Shown here piece after piece: positions 17,746 through 25,855 of a DNA stretch of 64,000 nucleotides. The position numbers and the translations under genes are program-made. Location of the stretch: the NCBI RefSeq assembly GCF_020164555.1, contig NZ_JAIQZB010000001.1:1-64000 (forward strand), read 5' to 3'. Within the stretch, counting starts at the first letter, position 1, and every line of letters starts with the position of its first letter. Source of the stretch: Salegentibacter lacus. Its GTDB lineage: Bacteria > Bacteroidota > Bacteroidia > Flavobacteriales > Flavobacteriaceae. The notes beneath the pieces are model-generated. The model was given only the letters and a program-made list of their open reading frames with translations, searched no databases and had not been told where the DNA came from.

Positions 17746-18528
17746 ATGCAGCCAACAACTTCATTAATTTACGACGGCACTTTTAATGGTTTACTTAGCG
17801 GTATTTTCTTAAGCTATGAGGAAAAATTACAGGTGGTGGCGATAAACCCTCCGGGACTTGCCAATGAGGAATTATTTAGCGAAAGTCTTGAAGTAATAAC
17901 AGATAAATCTAAGGCGGATAGGGTTTGGAAAGCTTTTAAAAAGATTGCTTCTCCTCGCGGTACAAACGCTGTATATTATGCTTACTTAAGCGAAGAACCG
18001 GGAATTGAATTAGAAATTTTAAAGTATTTTCAACACACTTTTCACTATAAAAAAAGTATAGATGGAGATTTTGCGAATTCACATGTGCTTAAAATTGCAC
18101 AAATCGCTAAAAAGGTAAGTCGGGAAAAACACCGTATAGAAGCCTTTGTAAGATTTCAATTAACAAAAGACAACATCTATTTTGCAAAGATTGAACCTGA
18201 TTTTAATGTACTTCCTATTATAAAAAAACATTTTACAACCCGCTACAGCGACCAGGAATGGATAATTTATGATGTGAAGCGTAAATTCGGGCTCTATTAT
18301 AATCTACATAAAACTGAAATCATCAATATCGATTTTTCTGAAAATTTGGGTTCATCAGAAGAAAACCGGTATTTCTTTGATGGCAGTGAAAATGATTTTC
18401 AGAAATTATGGAAAAGTTATTTTGGTGCTACCACAATCAAATCCCGCATAAACACAAGGCTTCACCAACAGCATGTCCCCAGGCGATACTGGAAATATTT
18501 GACTGAAAAGAATCCCTTGCATAATTAA
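17746..18528 (+). CDS. TIGR03915/DUF4130 putative DNA-repair protein
   Basis: A 260-residue protein starting directly after the stop of the radical-SAM gene. It has the DUF4130 features SLIYDGTFNGLLSGIF, FANSHVLKIAQIAKKVSREKHR and FVRFQLTKDNIYFAKIEPDFNVLP, and the end HVPRRYWKYLTEK. In other bacteria this domain is fused to a uracil-DNA glycosylase domain; here it stands alone. The pair is thought to act on damaged or modified DNA. Confidence 0.9.
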   Translation: MQPTTSLIYDGTFNGLLSGIFLSYEEKLQVVAINPPGLANEELFSESLEVITDKSKADRVWKAFKKIASPRGTNAVYYAYLSEEPGIELEILKYFQHTFHYKKSIDGDFANSHVLKIAQIAKKVSREKHRIEAFVRFQLTKDNIYFAKIEPDFNVLPIIKKHFTTRYSDQEWIIYDVKRKFGLYYNLHKTEIINIDFSENLGSSEENRYFFDGSENDFQKLWKSYFGATTIKSRINTRLHQQHVPRRYWKYLTEKNPLHN

Positions 18529-18545
18529 AAAATAGTTTAAATTTG
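18517..18545 (+). promoter_or_regulatory. Bacteroidota-type promoter for the acidic lipoprotein gene
   Basis: TTG (18517-18519), an 18-nt spacer and TAAATTTG (18538-18545) fit the flavobacterial consensus TTG-N17-23-TAnnTTTG. It lies 30 bases before the start at 18575, overlapping the end of the upstream gene. Confidence 0.6.
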
Positions 18546-18574
18546 TTCCTTCAACTAATTAACATATTTCTAAA

Positions 18575-18811
18575 ATGAAAAAATTATTTTTACTTTTTGC
18601 TGTTGCAACAATGTCACTTTCTATCTACTCTTGTAGAGAAACTACTGAAGAAAAAACAGAAGACGCTATGGAGTCTGCTGGTGAAGACATCGAAAACGCT
18701 GCTGAAGAAGCAGGAGATGAGATGGAAGAAGCTGGTAACGAAATAGAAGCTGAAGCTGAAGAAGCTGAGCAAGAAATGGAAGAAGAAATGAACGAAGACG
18801 ACAATATGTAA
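18575..18811 (+). CDS. Small acidic lipoprotein (paralogue 1)
   Basis: A 78-residue protein with a lipobox (MSLSIYSC) and a mature part made almost only of Glu, Ala, Asp and Met in a heptad-like pattern (ENAAEEAGDEMEEAGNEIEA), predicting one long acidic helix. It is probably anchored in the cell envelope. Its paralogue follows at 18891 with the shared motif SCRETT.EKTEDA. Function is unknown. Confidence 0.7.
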   Translation: MKKLFLLFAVATMSLSIYSCRETTEEKTEDAMESAGEDIENAAEEAGDEMEEAGNEIEAEAEEAEQEMEEEMNEDDNM

Positions 18812-18834
18812 TCGTTTCTTTCAAAGAAATTTTA

Positions 18835-18868
18835 AAGCTGCTTTCTTAACTGAAGGTGGCTTTTTTAG
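18835..18868 (+). terminator. Rho-independent terminator between the lipoprotein paralogues
   Basis: AAGCTGCTTTC and GAAGGTGGCTT pair fully (with G-U pairs) around a 6-nt loop and are followed by a T-run. It separates the two paralogues into different transcripts or makes the second subject to read-through. Confidence 0.65.
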
Positions 18869-18890
18869 TTTAAACAAAAACCAGATTACC

Positions 18891-19121
18891 GTGAAAAAGT
18901 TAGTATTTATTTTAGTTGCATTTTTTGCACTCAGTTTATATTCCTGCCGTGAAACTACCCAGGAAAAAACTGAAGATGCTGTAGAAGCTATAGGCGAAGA
19001 CATCGAAGACAATGTGAATAAAGCCGGCGAAAAAGTGAAAGAGGGTGCCAGAAAAGTTGAGGAAGGTGCAGAAAAAGTAGAAAGAGAAATAGATGAAGAA
19101 ATTCACGAAGACGATATTTAA
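18891..19121 (+). CDS. Small charged lipoprotein (paralogue 2)
   Basis: A 76-residue protein starting at GTG 18891 (MKKLVFILVAFFALSLYSC lipobox). It shares SCRETTQEKTEDA and an IGEDIED region with paralogue 1, but the rest is a mixed Lys/Glu repeat (KVKEGARKVEEGAEKVEREI) instead of purely acidic, so the copies have diverged in charge. A membrane-anchored helical spacer or stress lipoprotein is possible. Confidence 0.65.
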   Translation: MKKLVFILVAFFALSLYSCRETTQEKTEDAVEAIGEDIEDNVNKAGEKVKEGARKVEEGAEKVEREIDEEIHEDDI

Positions 19122-19196
19122 TGGATAAACTCTTTAAAAATGACTAAGGTTGTTTTGTAGAAATCAGAATACCACGAACGGTTTTCAATAGGATTT

Positions 19197-19224
19197 TAGA
19201 CCCTGAAACAAGTTCAAGGTGACG
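19197..19224. repeat. Dispersed palindromic repeat copy
   Basis: TAGACCCTGAAACAAGTTCA followed by AGGTGACGG is a degenerate copy of the CCTGAA...TTCAGG element also found at 15591 and 30400. It lies between the lipoprotein and the polyprenyl synthase gene. Confidence 0.4.
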
Positions 19225-19242
19225 GTATACTACAAAGCAGCC

Positions 19243-20220
19243 TTATTTTTTACGTTCTATCACGTAATTCACCATAAGCTCCAAAGATTCACGATAAGGT
19301 GAAGCCGGATAGTCTTCCAGAATCACCATAGCTTCCCGCTGAAATTCTTCCATACGTCTCACCGCATAGTCCAGACCGTCCTTGTCTTTCACAAACTGAA
19401 TTACCTCTTTTACCCGCTTCTTGTCTTTATTGTGATTTTTAACCGAATTGATTACCCAATCTTTTTCTTTTTTAGTCGAATTATTAAGCGCATAAATCAA
19501 AGGCAAAGTCATTTTTTGTTCCTTAATATCAATCCCGGTGGGCTTTCCTATTTGTTCATCGCCATAATCAAAAAGGTCATCCTTTATCTGAAAAGCCATC
19601 CCGATTAACTCACCAAAACGTCTCATTTTAGCAATCTCATCAGAATCTGGCTTGACAGAAGCAGCGCCCAAACTACAGCAAGCCGCAATTAAAGTCGCAG
19701 TTTTTTGCCGAATAATGTCGTAATAAACCGTTTCGGTAATATCTAAACGCCTGGCTTTTTCAATTTGCAGCAACTCACCCTCACTCATTTCCCGAACGGC
19801 TACTGAAATAATTTTCAGCAGGTCGAAATCATTATTATCTATAGAAAGCAACAAACCTTTGGAGAGTAAATAATCCCCCACCAAAACCGCGATCTTATTT
19901 TTCCATAAAGCATTTATGCTGAAGAACCCGCGACGCCGGTTAGAATCGTCCACAACATCATCGTGCACTAAAGTAGCAGTGTGAATAAGCTCTATAACAG
20001 AAGCTCCCCGATAGGTGCGTTCGTTTACGCTGCCGTCCGAAACCATTTTGGCAACAAGGAAAACGAACATAGGGCGCATTTGCTTCCCTTTGCGGTTAAC
20101 GATGTAATGAGTGATCCTGTTAAGAAGCGCCACTTTAGAAGACATGGCTTCCAGGAACTTTTTCTCGAAAAGTTCCATCTCTTTCTCAACCGGAAGTTTT
20201 ATTTGGGAAATTACTTTCAT
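19243..20220 (-). CDS. Polyprenyl diphosphate synthase
   Basis: A 325-residue trans-prenyltransferase of full length. It has the two Asp-rich magnesium motifs, HDDVVDDSNRRRG (first) and KDDLFDYGD (second), and the substrate-binding RKGKQMRP. It condenses isopentenyl diphosphate with allylic diphosphates to give the menaquinone side chain, probably a heptaprenyl or octaprenyl chain. It is closest to IspB-type enzymes. Chain length cannot be read reliably. Confidence 0.88.
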   Translation of the reverse strand: MKVISQIKLPVEKEMELFEKKFLEAMSSKVALLNRITHYIVNRKGKQMRPMFVFLVAKMVSDGSVNERTYRGASVIELIHTATLVHDDVVDDSNRRRGFFSINALWKNKIAVLVGDYLLSKGLLLSIDNNDFDLLKIISVAVREMSEGELLQIEKARRLDITETVYYDIIRQKTATLIAACCSLGAASVKPDSDEIAKMRRFGELIGMAFQIKDDLFDYGDEQIGKPTGIDIKEQKMTLPLIYALNNSTKKEKDWVINSVKNHNKDKKRVKEVIQFVKDKDGLDYAVRRMEEFQREAMVILEDYPASPYRESLELMVNYVIERKK

Positions 20221-20299
20221 TAAGCCACCAAAGATAATTATTTATAGAGAATATTCATCGAGGGTTTTTCTTTCAAAATCAAGAAGCCAAAATGAAGGA

Positions 20300-21343
20300 T
20301 TATGCCGATTTATTAGCCAACTGGCCACAAGCGGCATCGATATCTTTTCCGCGGGAACGTCTCACTGTTACTGTAATTCCATTACGTTCCAAAATTTGCT
20401 GGTACATATCTGTTGCACTAGAAGATGCTTGCTGGAAATTACCATCATCTATAGGATTGTACTCAATTAAATTCACTTTACACGGTACATAATTGCAGAA
20501 ACGCACCAGGGCTTCCGCATCTTTTCGCGTGTCGTTAATATCTTTCCAAACGATATACTCGTAAGTAATTCGGCTTTTGGTTTTTGAATACCAATATTCC
20601 AAAGCTTCCCGAAGATCGGCTAATGGAAAAGTTTCATTAAAAGGCATTATTTGCGTTCGCACCTCGTCTATTGCGGAATGAAGGGAAACCGCAAGTTTGA
20701 TTTTAGCTTCATCATCGGCCAGTTTCTTGATCATTTTTGGCACTCCTGAGGTTGAAATGGTAATTCGTTTTGGAGACATTCCCAAACCTTCGGGAGAAGT
20801 GATCTTTTCTACCGCTTTCATTACGTTATTATAGTTCATAAGCGGTTCACCCATTCCCATAAAAACGATGTTGCTCAGCGGCCTGTCGAAATATAAACGG
20901 CTTTCATTATCTATGGCTACTACCTGATCGTAAATCTCATCGGGATTCAGGTTGCGCATTCTTTTTAATTTTGCTGTGGCACAAAACTGGCAATCTAAAC
21001 TGCAACCTACCTGGGAAGAAACACAGGCCGTAGTTCTACTAGACGTAGGAATTAAAACAGATTCTACCGTAAGTTGATCGTGCAGCTTAACGGCATTTTT
21101 AATGGTTCCATCGCTGCTCCGTTGCATCCGGTCTACCCTAATGTGGTTGATCACAAAGTTCTCGTCCAGCATTTCACGCGTGGCCTTAGAGATATTGGTC
21201 ATCGCCTCAAAGCTATGAGCGCCTTTATTCCAAAGCCATTCGTATACCTGACTACCGCGGAAAGATTTATCGCCATTGGCTACAAAAAATTCTTGCAGTT
21301 GTACTTTGGTAAGTGCCCGTATGTCTTTCTTCTTGTTTTTCAC
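20300..21343 (-). CDS. rlmN: Dual-specificity 23S rRNA/tRNA methyltransferase RlmN
   Basis: A 347-residue radical-SAM enzyme that makes m2A2503 in 23S rRNA and m2A37 in tRNA. Motifs: FRGSQVYEWLW (N-terminal), CSLDCQFCAT (iron-sulfur CX3CX2C), GMGEPLMNYNNV, and the C-terminal Cys in DIDAACGQL. The start is GTG at 21343. This codon is inside the 17-bp direct repeat at the left border of the integrated element, so everything upstream of codon 1 has been replaced by the element. Joining the two outer flanks restores GTG AAA directly after a TACTTTTG box. Confidence 0.92.
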   Translation of the reverse strand: MKNKKKDIRALTKVQLQEFFVANGDKSFRGSQVYEWLWNKGAHSFEAMTNISKATREMLDENFVINHIRVDRMQRSSDGTIKNAVKLHDQLTVESVLIPTSSRTTACVSSQVGCSLDCQFCATAKLKRMRNLNPDEIYDQVVAIDNESRLYFDRPLSNIVFMGMGEPLMNYNNVMKAVEKITSPEGLGMSPKRITISTSGVPKMIKKLADDEAKIKLAVSLHSAIDEVRTQIMPFNETFPLADLREALEYWYSKTKSRITYEYIVWKDINDTRKDAEALVRFCNYVPCKVNLIEYNPIDDGNFQQASSSATDMYQQILERNGITVTVRRSRGKDIDAACGQLANKSA

Positions 21344-21352
21344 GCTGTAAAA
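21336..21352. repeat. Left attachment repeat of the integrated element
   Basis: TTTTTCACGCTGTAAAA matches TTTTACACGCTGCAAAA at 25839-25855 in 15 of 17 positions, with the core CACGCTG exact. The two lie on either side of the integrase-bearing segment and at the start codon of rlmN, as expected of attL and attR. Confidence 0.75.
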
Positions 21353-21410
21353 TAATAATTATTTGTAATTAATTGATAAGCAATACATTATAAATTAATA
21401 ATCTAAATTC

Positions 21411-21429
21411 GTACAACATTAGTACAACA
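21411..21429 (+). other. Arm-type integrase-binding sites, left end
   Basis: GTACAACATT at 21411-21420 is followed directly by a partial copy, GTACAACA (21422-21429). The full decamer recurs twice at the right end of the element (25753-25762 and, inverted, 25780-25789). Repeats of this kind near both ends of an integrase element are typical of arm sites. Confidence 0.6.
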
Positions 21430-21964
21430 AACTATGATTTTTAAGATTTTATTAACAGAATTATGTCGTATTGAAGCAATCAATTAGCTGACAAAGGTAA
21501 TCAATTTATACCCCCCAAAAAATTACCTGATTTTTCTATTAAAAATTTTTAATGGAAACCCGCATGGTGATTCACGAAACTGTTTTTTTTTACCTATTGT
21601 AAGAGCGGAGTTGGTGATTTTTAATTGATTATTTGATACTATCTAAAATTTGGGCTACAGTGGGGAGGACTTTAACCAGCCCCCCCCTACATACCCAGGG
21701 AGGAAGGAGTAATGTTCATTATGATAAACCAGAACCGAAATTGAAACTGTCCTTACACACTAACCTACCTTTTTTAAGGGTTTTGATAGTGTTTCCTGTA
21801 TTTTACACCAAATACACCTCCTATTTAAGTTGTCATATACTAATGATATAGTTACAATAATTCTTGTTATCTACACCATTTATAAATCTTCTATTCTATA
21901 TACCTCATCTCCTCACAAGAGATATTTACCCAGTATCATAGTTAAGCAATCACTACTTTAATAC
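21430..21964. other. Non-coding left segment of the element, possible replication origin
   Basis: About 535 bases without a convincing gene. It includes GGGG (21662-21665) and a run of eight C (21680-21687) that can pair, then a purine-rich GGGAGGAAGGAG stretch (21698-21709), in otherwise AT-rich DNA. It lies directly downstream of the Rep gene, where a nicking site or origin would be plausible. This is inference only. Confidence 0.35.
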
Positions 21965-23005
21965 TTATTTTTCCAAAATGAACTGAAGTGGTGTATTATA
22001 CATCCAGGCACCTGCATTAACTTCACAAAAGTACTCTTTATATAAATCCTCAAATTTCACACGATATTTAAACGCATTGTTCGCATTCAATGATGCGGTA
22101 ATATCTTCTATTGCTGCTGAATAACTTTGACCCGAATCCAATTTAGACTTGAGCAATTCAAATAACATTTGCTGGGCTGGTGGTAGCTGAGGTTTCACTA
22201 TATTCTGTTTCACTTTACGGAAATCAACTACACGCCCCAAAACCTCTTGTTTAATTTCATTTTTCCTTTGGTCAGTTAAGCTCAAAATCCCAAATAAGGA
22301 GCAATCAAAAATTTCATATCTGGTAAAGTGTTTTTTGTTTTTAAGGTTAAACTCAATCCTTCTCAGACCATGAGTGTTGGCTCCGCTCAAGAACTTACTT
22401 TTAAAGACTTGATTCTTCTTTTGTTGTATTTCCTCATGCTTATCATATAATTCCACAAACGGATGCGAAACAGGTGCCTGTGCCCTTCTATTCCACGTTA
22501 TCCCAGTATTAAATTCCATATAACCAATGTTCAATTTCTGAGATAAAGGGGTAGCCCTTTTCATCTCATTTTTCATCCTATCATATACTTCATTCGTACA
22601 AACAAAATCTTGTTTGATTTCCACGTCAGTACATATAGACTTATTTAGAAACACATCAAAATCAAAATGTACAATATCAAGGTATTGAATTTTATCATAC
22701 ACTTTTCTTATATTATCTATTGTTATGCCTTCCAAATATTGATGTTCAAGTATTTTGGCATTCAGGGTCATCACAAGATAATGCTCTGCGTATCCCCTAT
22801 ATTTTTTATCCTGCAATGAGAAGTAAATTTCATAACCGTCTAACTCTCTAATTAATCGCTTACTACGTTCACTATCTTCCATTTCTTGAGTATCTACATT
22901 GTAGTGTACCCACGTATCGCAGATTCCTGATTCCTTATTAACCCTAACATCTTCGTAAGGTATTCTAAGTAAACAGGAATCCAAACTTATTTTTCCTGCA
23001 ACCAC
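21965..23005 (-). CDS. Replication initiation protein, filamentous-phage gpII/X-like
   Basis: A 346-residue protein. It follows the order of phage/plasmid II/X replication proteins: an N-terminal DSCLLRIPYEDV strand, a VMTLNAKILEHQYLEGI segment, an acidic HFDFDVFLNKSICTDVEIK stretch, then NTGITWNRRAQAP and VELYDKHEEIQQK, and RRIEFNLKNKKHF. In M13 gpII the matching parts read TVTWNE and YLKHVEL. Such proteins nick one strand to start rolling-circle replication. The start is a GTG at 23005, and no upstream ATG is in frame. No packaging genes accompany it. Confidence 0.6.
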   Translation of the reverse strand: MVAGKISLDSCLLRIPYEDVRVNKESGICDTWVHYNVDTQEMEDSERSKRLIRELDGYEIYFSLQDKKYRGYAEHYLVMTLNAKILEHQYLEGITIDNIRKVYDKIQYLDIVHFDFDVFLNKSICTDVEIKQDFVCTNEVYDRMKNEMKRATPLSQKLNIGYMEFNTGITWNRRAQAPVSHPFVELYDKHEEIQQKKNQVFKSKFLSGANTHGLRRIEFNLKNKKHFTRYEIFDCSLFGILSLTDQRKNEIKQEVLGRVVDFRKVKQNIVKPQLPPAQQMLFELLKSKLDSGQSYSAAIEDITASLNANNAFKYRVKFEDLYKEYFCEVNAGAWMYNTPLQFILEK

Positions 23006-23103
23006 TTTAATAGTGATTAATGAGCTACTTATGGTTTTCTTATAAATAAACGGTGCCGAAAACCACTATCAAAAGCCGCCTCTTGCTCTCCTTATTTTTG
23101 CAC

Positions 23104-23439
23104 CTATTCGTGATCTGGCTGTGCCAGATCACAATCTATTATTTCAATAAACATATCATATAGCTCTTGAACCTCAGCCCTTCTATCATCCCTGTCAGCT
23201 ATTCTTCCATCGAAATGTTCATAGGAAGGAAGGTATGGAGGATATAGACATTCCGCATACTTCTGCGCCAATAGCTTCTTACCTGAGAGTCCGAACCTGT
23301 TCCCGATGGTCACCATCAAAAAAACTGTTTCCCTCTTATTCGCTGGCAGCTCATGAAATGCCGCCACATTTTTCAATCTTACCACATCACCAACTTTGGT
23401 GGTGTAATAATCAAATCTTACTCCTGTTTCAATTTCCAT
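23104..23439 (-). CDS. Small protein of unknown function in the element
   Basis: A 111-residue protein if the ATG at 23439 (MEIETGVRFDYYTTKVGD) is used. A longer frame from GTG 23499 exists, but its extra part overlaps a strong promoter (23479-23507), so the short start is preferred. The sequence is soluble, with an acidic end (RRAEVQELYDMFIEIIDCDL). I recognise no family. It lies upstream of rep on the same strand with about 100 bases between, so it may be an accessory or control protein of replication. Confidence 0.5.
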   Translation of the reverse strand: MEIETGVRFDYYTTKVGDVVRLKNVAAFHELPANKRETVFLMVTIGNRFGLSGKKLLAQKYAECLYPPYLPSYEHFDGRIADRDDRRAEVQELYDMFIEIIDCDLAQPDHE

Positions 23440-23478
23440 TTTTTTAGTTAATAAATCAGTTATAATTATATATACACC

Positions 23479-23507
23479 ATTATACTCTATTCGCACCACA
23501 AAGTCAA
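23479..23507 (-). promoter_or_regulatory. Sigma-70-like promoter inside the element
   Basis: On the minus strand TTGACT (23507-23502), a 17-nt spacer and TATAAT (23484-23479) match the enterobacterial-type consensus almost perfectly. This is unlike the TTG/TAnnTTTG boxes of the host genes. It would start transcription about 30 bases before ATG 23439 and probably continue into rep. Confidence 0.5.
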
Positions 23508-23656
23508 TAGTCCATGTAAATATATTTTTCTCTGCCCCCGAATAGCCCAGCAGATAGGCATCACTTAGGAAAGAAATTTAAATAAAAAATAACATTTTTT
23601 TTGTAGGTATGAAAAAACACGTAGATTGCCGCTCATAAAAAATCAAAAAAACTATA

Positions 23657-24223
23657 ATGCAGAAAATTCTTTTAATCCTCGCTTTCCTATCATTACCGTT
23701 CATTGGTACATCCCAAACCTCCACCAGTGTTGAAAACTCTACATATGGTGTCCAAACAGGTTTCTTAGGAATTTGGGGTTACAATGAATCAAGATTATCA
23801 AATGAGATTGCTCTACGGACTGAGATTGGTCTTGACGCTTCTATATTTGGGGGTGCTTTTCTACCAAAGACAGGAGTAATTTTTGTTCCTACAATTAATC
23901 TTGAACCAAGATGGTACTATAACCTGAGTAAAAGAGAGAATAAATCCAAAAGAATTGAGAACAACAGCGGAAATTTCCTTTCATTAAAGGGGACATATCG
24001 CCCAGACTTGTTCACCATCTCCAATTATGATAATATATCAGTGATACCCAATTTATCATTAATTCCAACTTGGGGAATAAGAAGACACATTGGAAGCCAC
24101 TTTAATTATGAAGCAGGGATTGGTTTCGGTTACAATCACATCTTTGCTAAGAGTGCAGGTTATGCGGAAGATGAAGGAGAACTTGCGGTCAACCTACATT
24201 TACGCATAGGTTACAGTTTTTAA
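23657..24223 (+). CDS. Outer-membrane beta-barrel protein (cargo of the element)
   Basis: A 188-residue protein with a signal peptide (ILLILAFLSLPFIGTSQ) and alternating amphipathic strands (ALRTEIGLDASIFGG, INLEPRWYYNLSKR, EAGIGFGYNHIF, NLHLRIGYSF), ending in an aromatic residue as barrel proteins do. It is the only plus-strand gene of the element and faces the integrase gene tail to tail with 19 bases between. A role in changing the host surface, for example excluding related phages, is possible but unproven. Confidence 0.6.
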   Translation: MQKILLILAFLSLPFIGTSQTSTSVENSTYGVQTGFLGIWGYNESRLSNEIALRTEIGLDASIFGGAFLPKTGVIFVPTINLEPRWYYNLSKRENKSKRIENNSGNFLSLKGTYRPDLFTISNYDNISVIPNLSLIPTWGIRRHIGSHFNYEAGIGFGYNHIFAKSAGYAEDEGELAVNLHLRIGYSF

Positions 24224-24242
24224 TTTTCACACCACCTCAATC

Positions 24243-25712
24243 TTAAAATATATCTTGTAATTTTTCATTAACCTTATCAAGTGAGGATGAATCCATATCA
24301 CGGAGATAATTTGCTGTAATCTCAATAGAAGAATGCCCCATGGCTTTTGATATAAAATACACGTTGAGGTTATTATCTGAAAGAAATTGGGCATAGGTAT
24401 GCCTTGCCTGGTGAGATGTAATTGGGGGATAATTTAGTTTTTTACATATCACTTTTAAGTGATAATTATACTTTAATGTAGCCCTATGAATAATCTTTAA
24501 ACTTCTTTTGGTTACTACACCGCTACGGTGTATTTCAGAGGCGTCTATAAACCCAAAAATAGTTTTTTGTGGATTTGCCTGTTCCCTGCTTATAATTTCC
24601 TTATAGGTCTTAAAAATCTTTTTGTTGATTGATTTCAACTGAAGATTGAGGTAAGCAATGGTGGCTTCTTTATCAACAGGTGCTTCATCACTATTTGTGG
24701 GTAAACGGTAATCTCGCTCATCAAAATCAATCATACTATCCTGCGTTTCCACAAATAAATCATACTCATTTAATTTCTCTTTTTTATCTTTTATCCTTTC
24801 AGCTAATATTGAAACCTTTTCCTGGTACTCCTCTATCAACTTAACCTCAGCTGGATAATTTTCATTTAAGACCCTATGTAGGCACTTCATAGCAACTAAG
24901 GGAATCTTTGGCACCATCTCCGTTCTTGATTTCCCTTGTCTATAATAAAGTTTTACTTCATCATCATGGAATTTAACATTGTTCCAACTTAACATTAAGA
25001 AATCACCCACACGCATACCACCACACATAATTTGAAATAAAAACATATCCCTAACAAAGGCTTGATTTGGTTTGAACTCAAAGTCTTGAATATCCTTAAG
25101 AAATTCTTTACTTACTGTCTTAGGCTTTTTATTCCGAAATGGTTTGAACTTCACATTCACAAATGGATTTACCTTATAATAAACAAGTTCTTCATTCTTA
25201 GCCTTATTTACAACAGCTTTTAAAAAACCCATATAGGTTTTGGTGGATTCTGGGGTTAACCCCACCTCGGACAGATACTTATTGAACATGTCCACATGAT
25301 TTGGTGCTAATTGCGAGAAGGTCAACTCACTTTGCCCTTGAATACCAAGAAATTTAGTGAAATGATTAAATGCGGTGCTCCTGATTGCTTCAGTCGATGC
25401 TTTCGGGGTTGTTTTGATATATGAGTACCAATAATTTAAAATAGTGGTAGAATCATCATCAAGGCTTGTAATGTTATTTTGATTATCGTTTAAATCTCTT
25501 AAGACCTTAGAAATCTCAGAATTAAAATTCTTATACTCATTTTTAAGGCTGGGTAATACACGTTGATTAGCCTCATCCCAATGCTTAGCCGACAGTTTTA
25601 TTCCAAGACTCCTAAATTTTGATACCCTATTTGCGGTTGTCCTAACGTGAAGATGCCCTATTTTAGAACTCTTTCGGGATTTTCGGAATACAATTTTAAC
25701 AGTGGTACTCAT
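24243..25712 (-). CDS. Tyrosine-type site-specific integrase
   Basis: A 489-residue recombinase. It has an N-terminal arm-binding domain (KIGHLHVRTTANRVSKFRSL), a SAM-like core-binding domain, and a catalytic domain with the first Arg in GGMRVGDFLMLSW, HQARHTYAQFL (HxxR), GHSSIEITANYLR (second His and the nucleophile Tyr). It is longer than usual because of a coiled insertion (about residues 285-380). It would catalyse integration and excision at CACGCTG. Its promoter overlaps an arm site. Confidence 0.93.
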   Translation of the reverse strand: MSTTVKIVFRKSRKSSKIGHLHVRTTANRVSKFRSLGIKLSAKHWDEANQRVLPSLKNEYKNFNSEISKVLRDLNDNQNNITSLDDDSTTILNYWYSYIKTTPKASTEAIRSTAFNHFTKFLGIQGQSELTFSQLAPNHVDMFNKYLSEVGLTPESTKTYMGFLKAVVNKAKNEELVYYKVNPFVNVKFKPFRNKKPKTVSKEFLKDIQDFEFKPNQAFVRDMFLFQIMCGGMRVGDFLMLSWNNVKFHDDEVKLYYRQGKSRTEMVPKIPLVAMKCLHRVLNENYPAEVKLIEEYQEKVSILAERIKDKKEKLNEYDLFVETQDSMIDFDERDYRLPTNSDEAPVDKEATIAYLNLQLKSINKKIFKTYKEIISREQANPQKTIFGFIDASEIHRSGVVTKRSLKIIHRATLKYNYHLKVICKKLNYPPITSHQARHTYAQFLSDNNLNVYFISKAMGHSSIEITANYLRDMDSSSLDKVNEKLQDIF

Positions 25713-25728
25713 GTTGGTGATGTTTTCC

Positions 25729-25758
25729 CAAATATAGGAAAATACAACATGCGTACAA
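25729..25758 (-). promoter_or_regulatory. Integrase promoter overlapping an arm site
   Basis: TTG (25758-25756), a 19-nt spacer and TATATTTG (25736-25729) match the Bacteroidota consensus. The TTG lies inside the arm repeat at 25753-25762, so integrase bound there would cover its own promoter. This suggests autoregulation. Confidence 0.55.
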
Positions 25759-25789
25759 CATTTTCATAAAAATATAAGCAATGTTGTAC
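25743..25789. other. Arm-type integrase-binding sites, right end
   Basis: A partial copy TACAACAT (25743-25750), a full GTACAACATT (25753-25762) and a full inverted AATGTTGTAC (25780-25789) lie between the integrase start and the right attachment repeat. Confidence 0.6.
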
Positions 25790-25838
25790 TCAACATATCT
25801 CATCACACCAGTAAAATCAATACTTAATCCATTTCTTA

Positions 25839-25855
25839 TTTTACACGCTGCAAAA
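25839..25855. repeat. Right attachment repeat of the integrated element
   Basis: TTTTACACGCTGCAAAA is the partner of 21336-21352. Outside it, the minus strand reads TACTTTTG (25858-25851) next to the core, a TAnnTTTG box that would have been the rlmN promoter element before integration. Confidence 0.75.

Larger units (their letters stand above)
21341..25850. mobile_element. Compact integrative element with gpII/X-like Rep and tyrosine integrase (~4.5 kb)
   Basis: The element lies between direct repeats with core CACGCTG. Contents from left: arm-type integrase sites, about 530 bases of non-coding DNA, a Rep resembling filamentous-phage gpII/X (minus), a small unknown gene (minus), an outer-membrane barrel gene (plus), and a tyrosine integrase (minus) with more arm sites. 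It lacks Zot/gpI, coat, mobilisation or relaxase genes. It could be a satellite of a filamentous phage or a minimal integrative element. Confidence 0.75.

Noticed and set aside
21633-21851. Plus-strand 72-codon frame in the left non-coding part of the element
   Set aside because: No domain, odd composition and a C-run in the middle. It is more likely non-coding DNA near a replication origin.
23440-23499. N-terminal extension of the small element gene from GTG 23499
   Set aside because: It overlaps a near-perfect -35/-10 promoter, so the ATG at 23439 is preferred.
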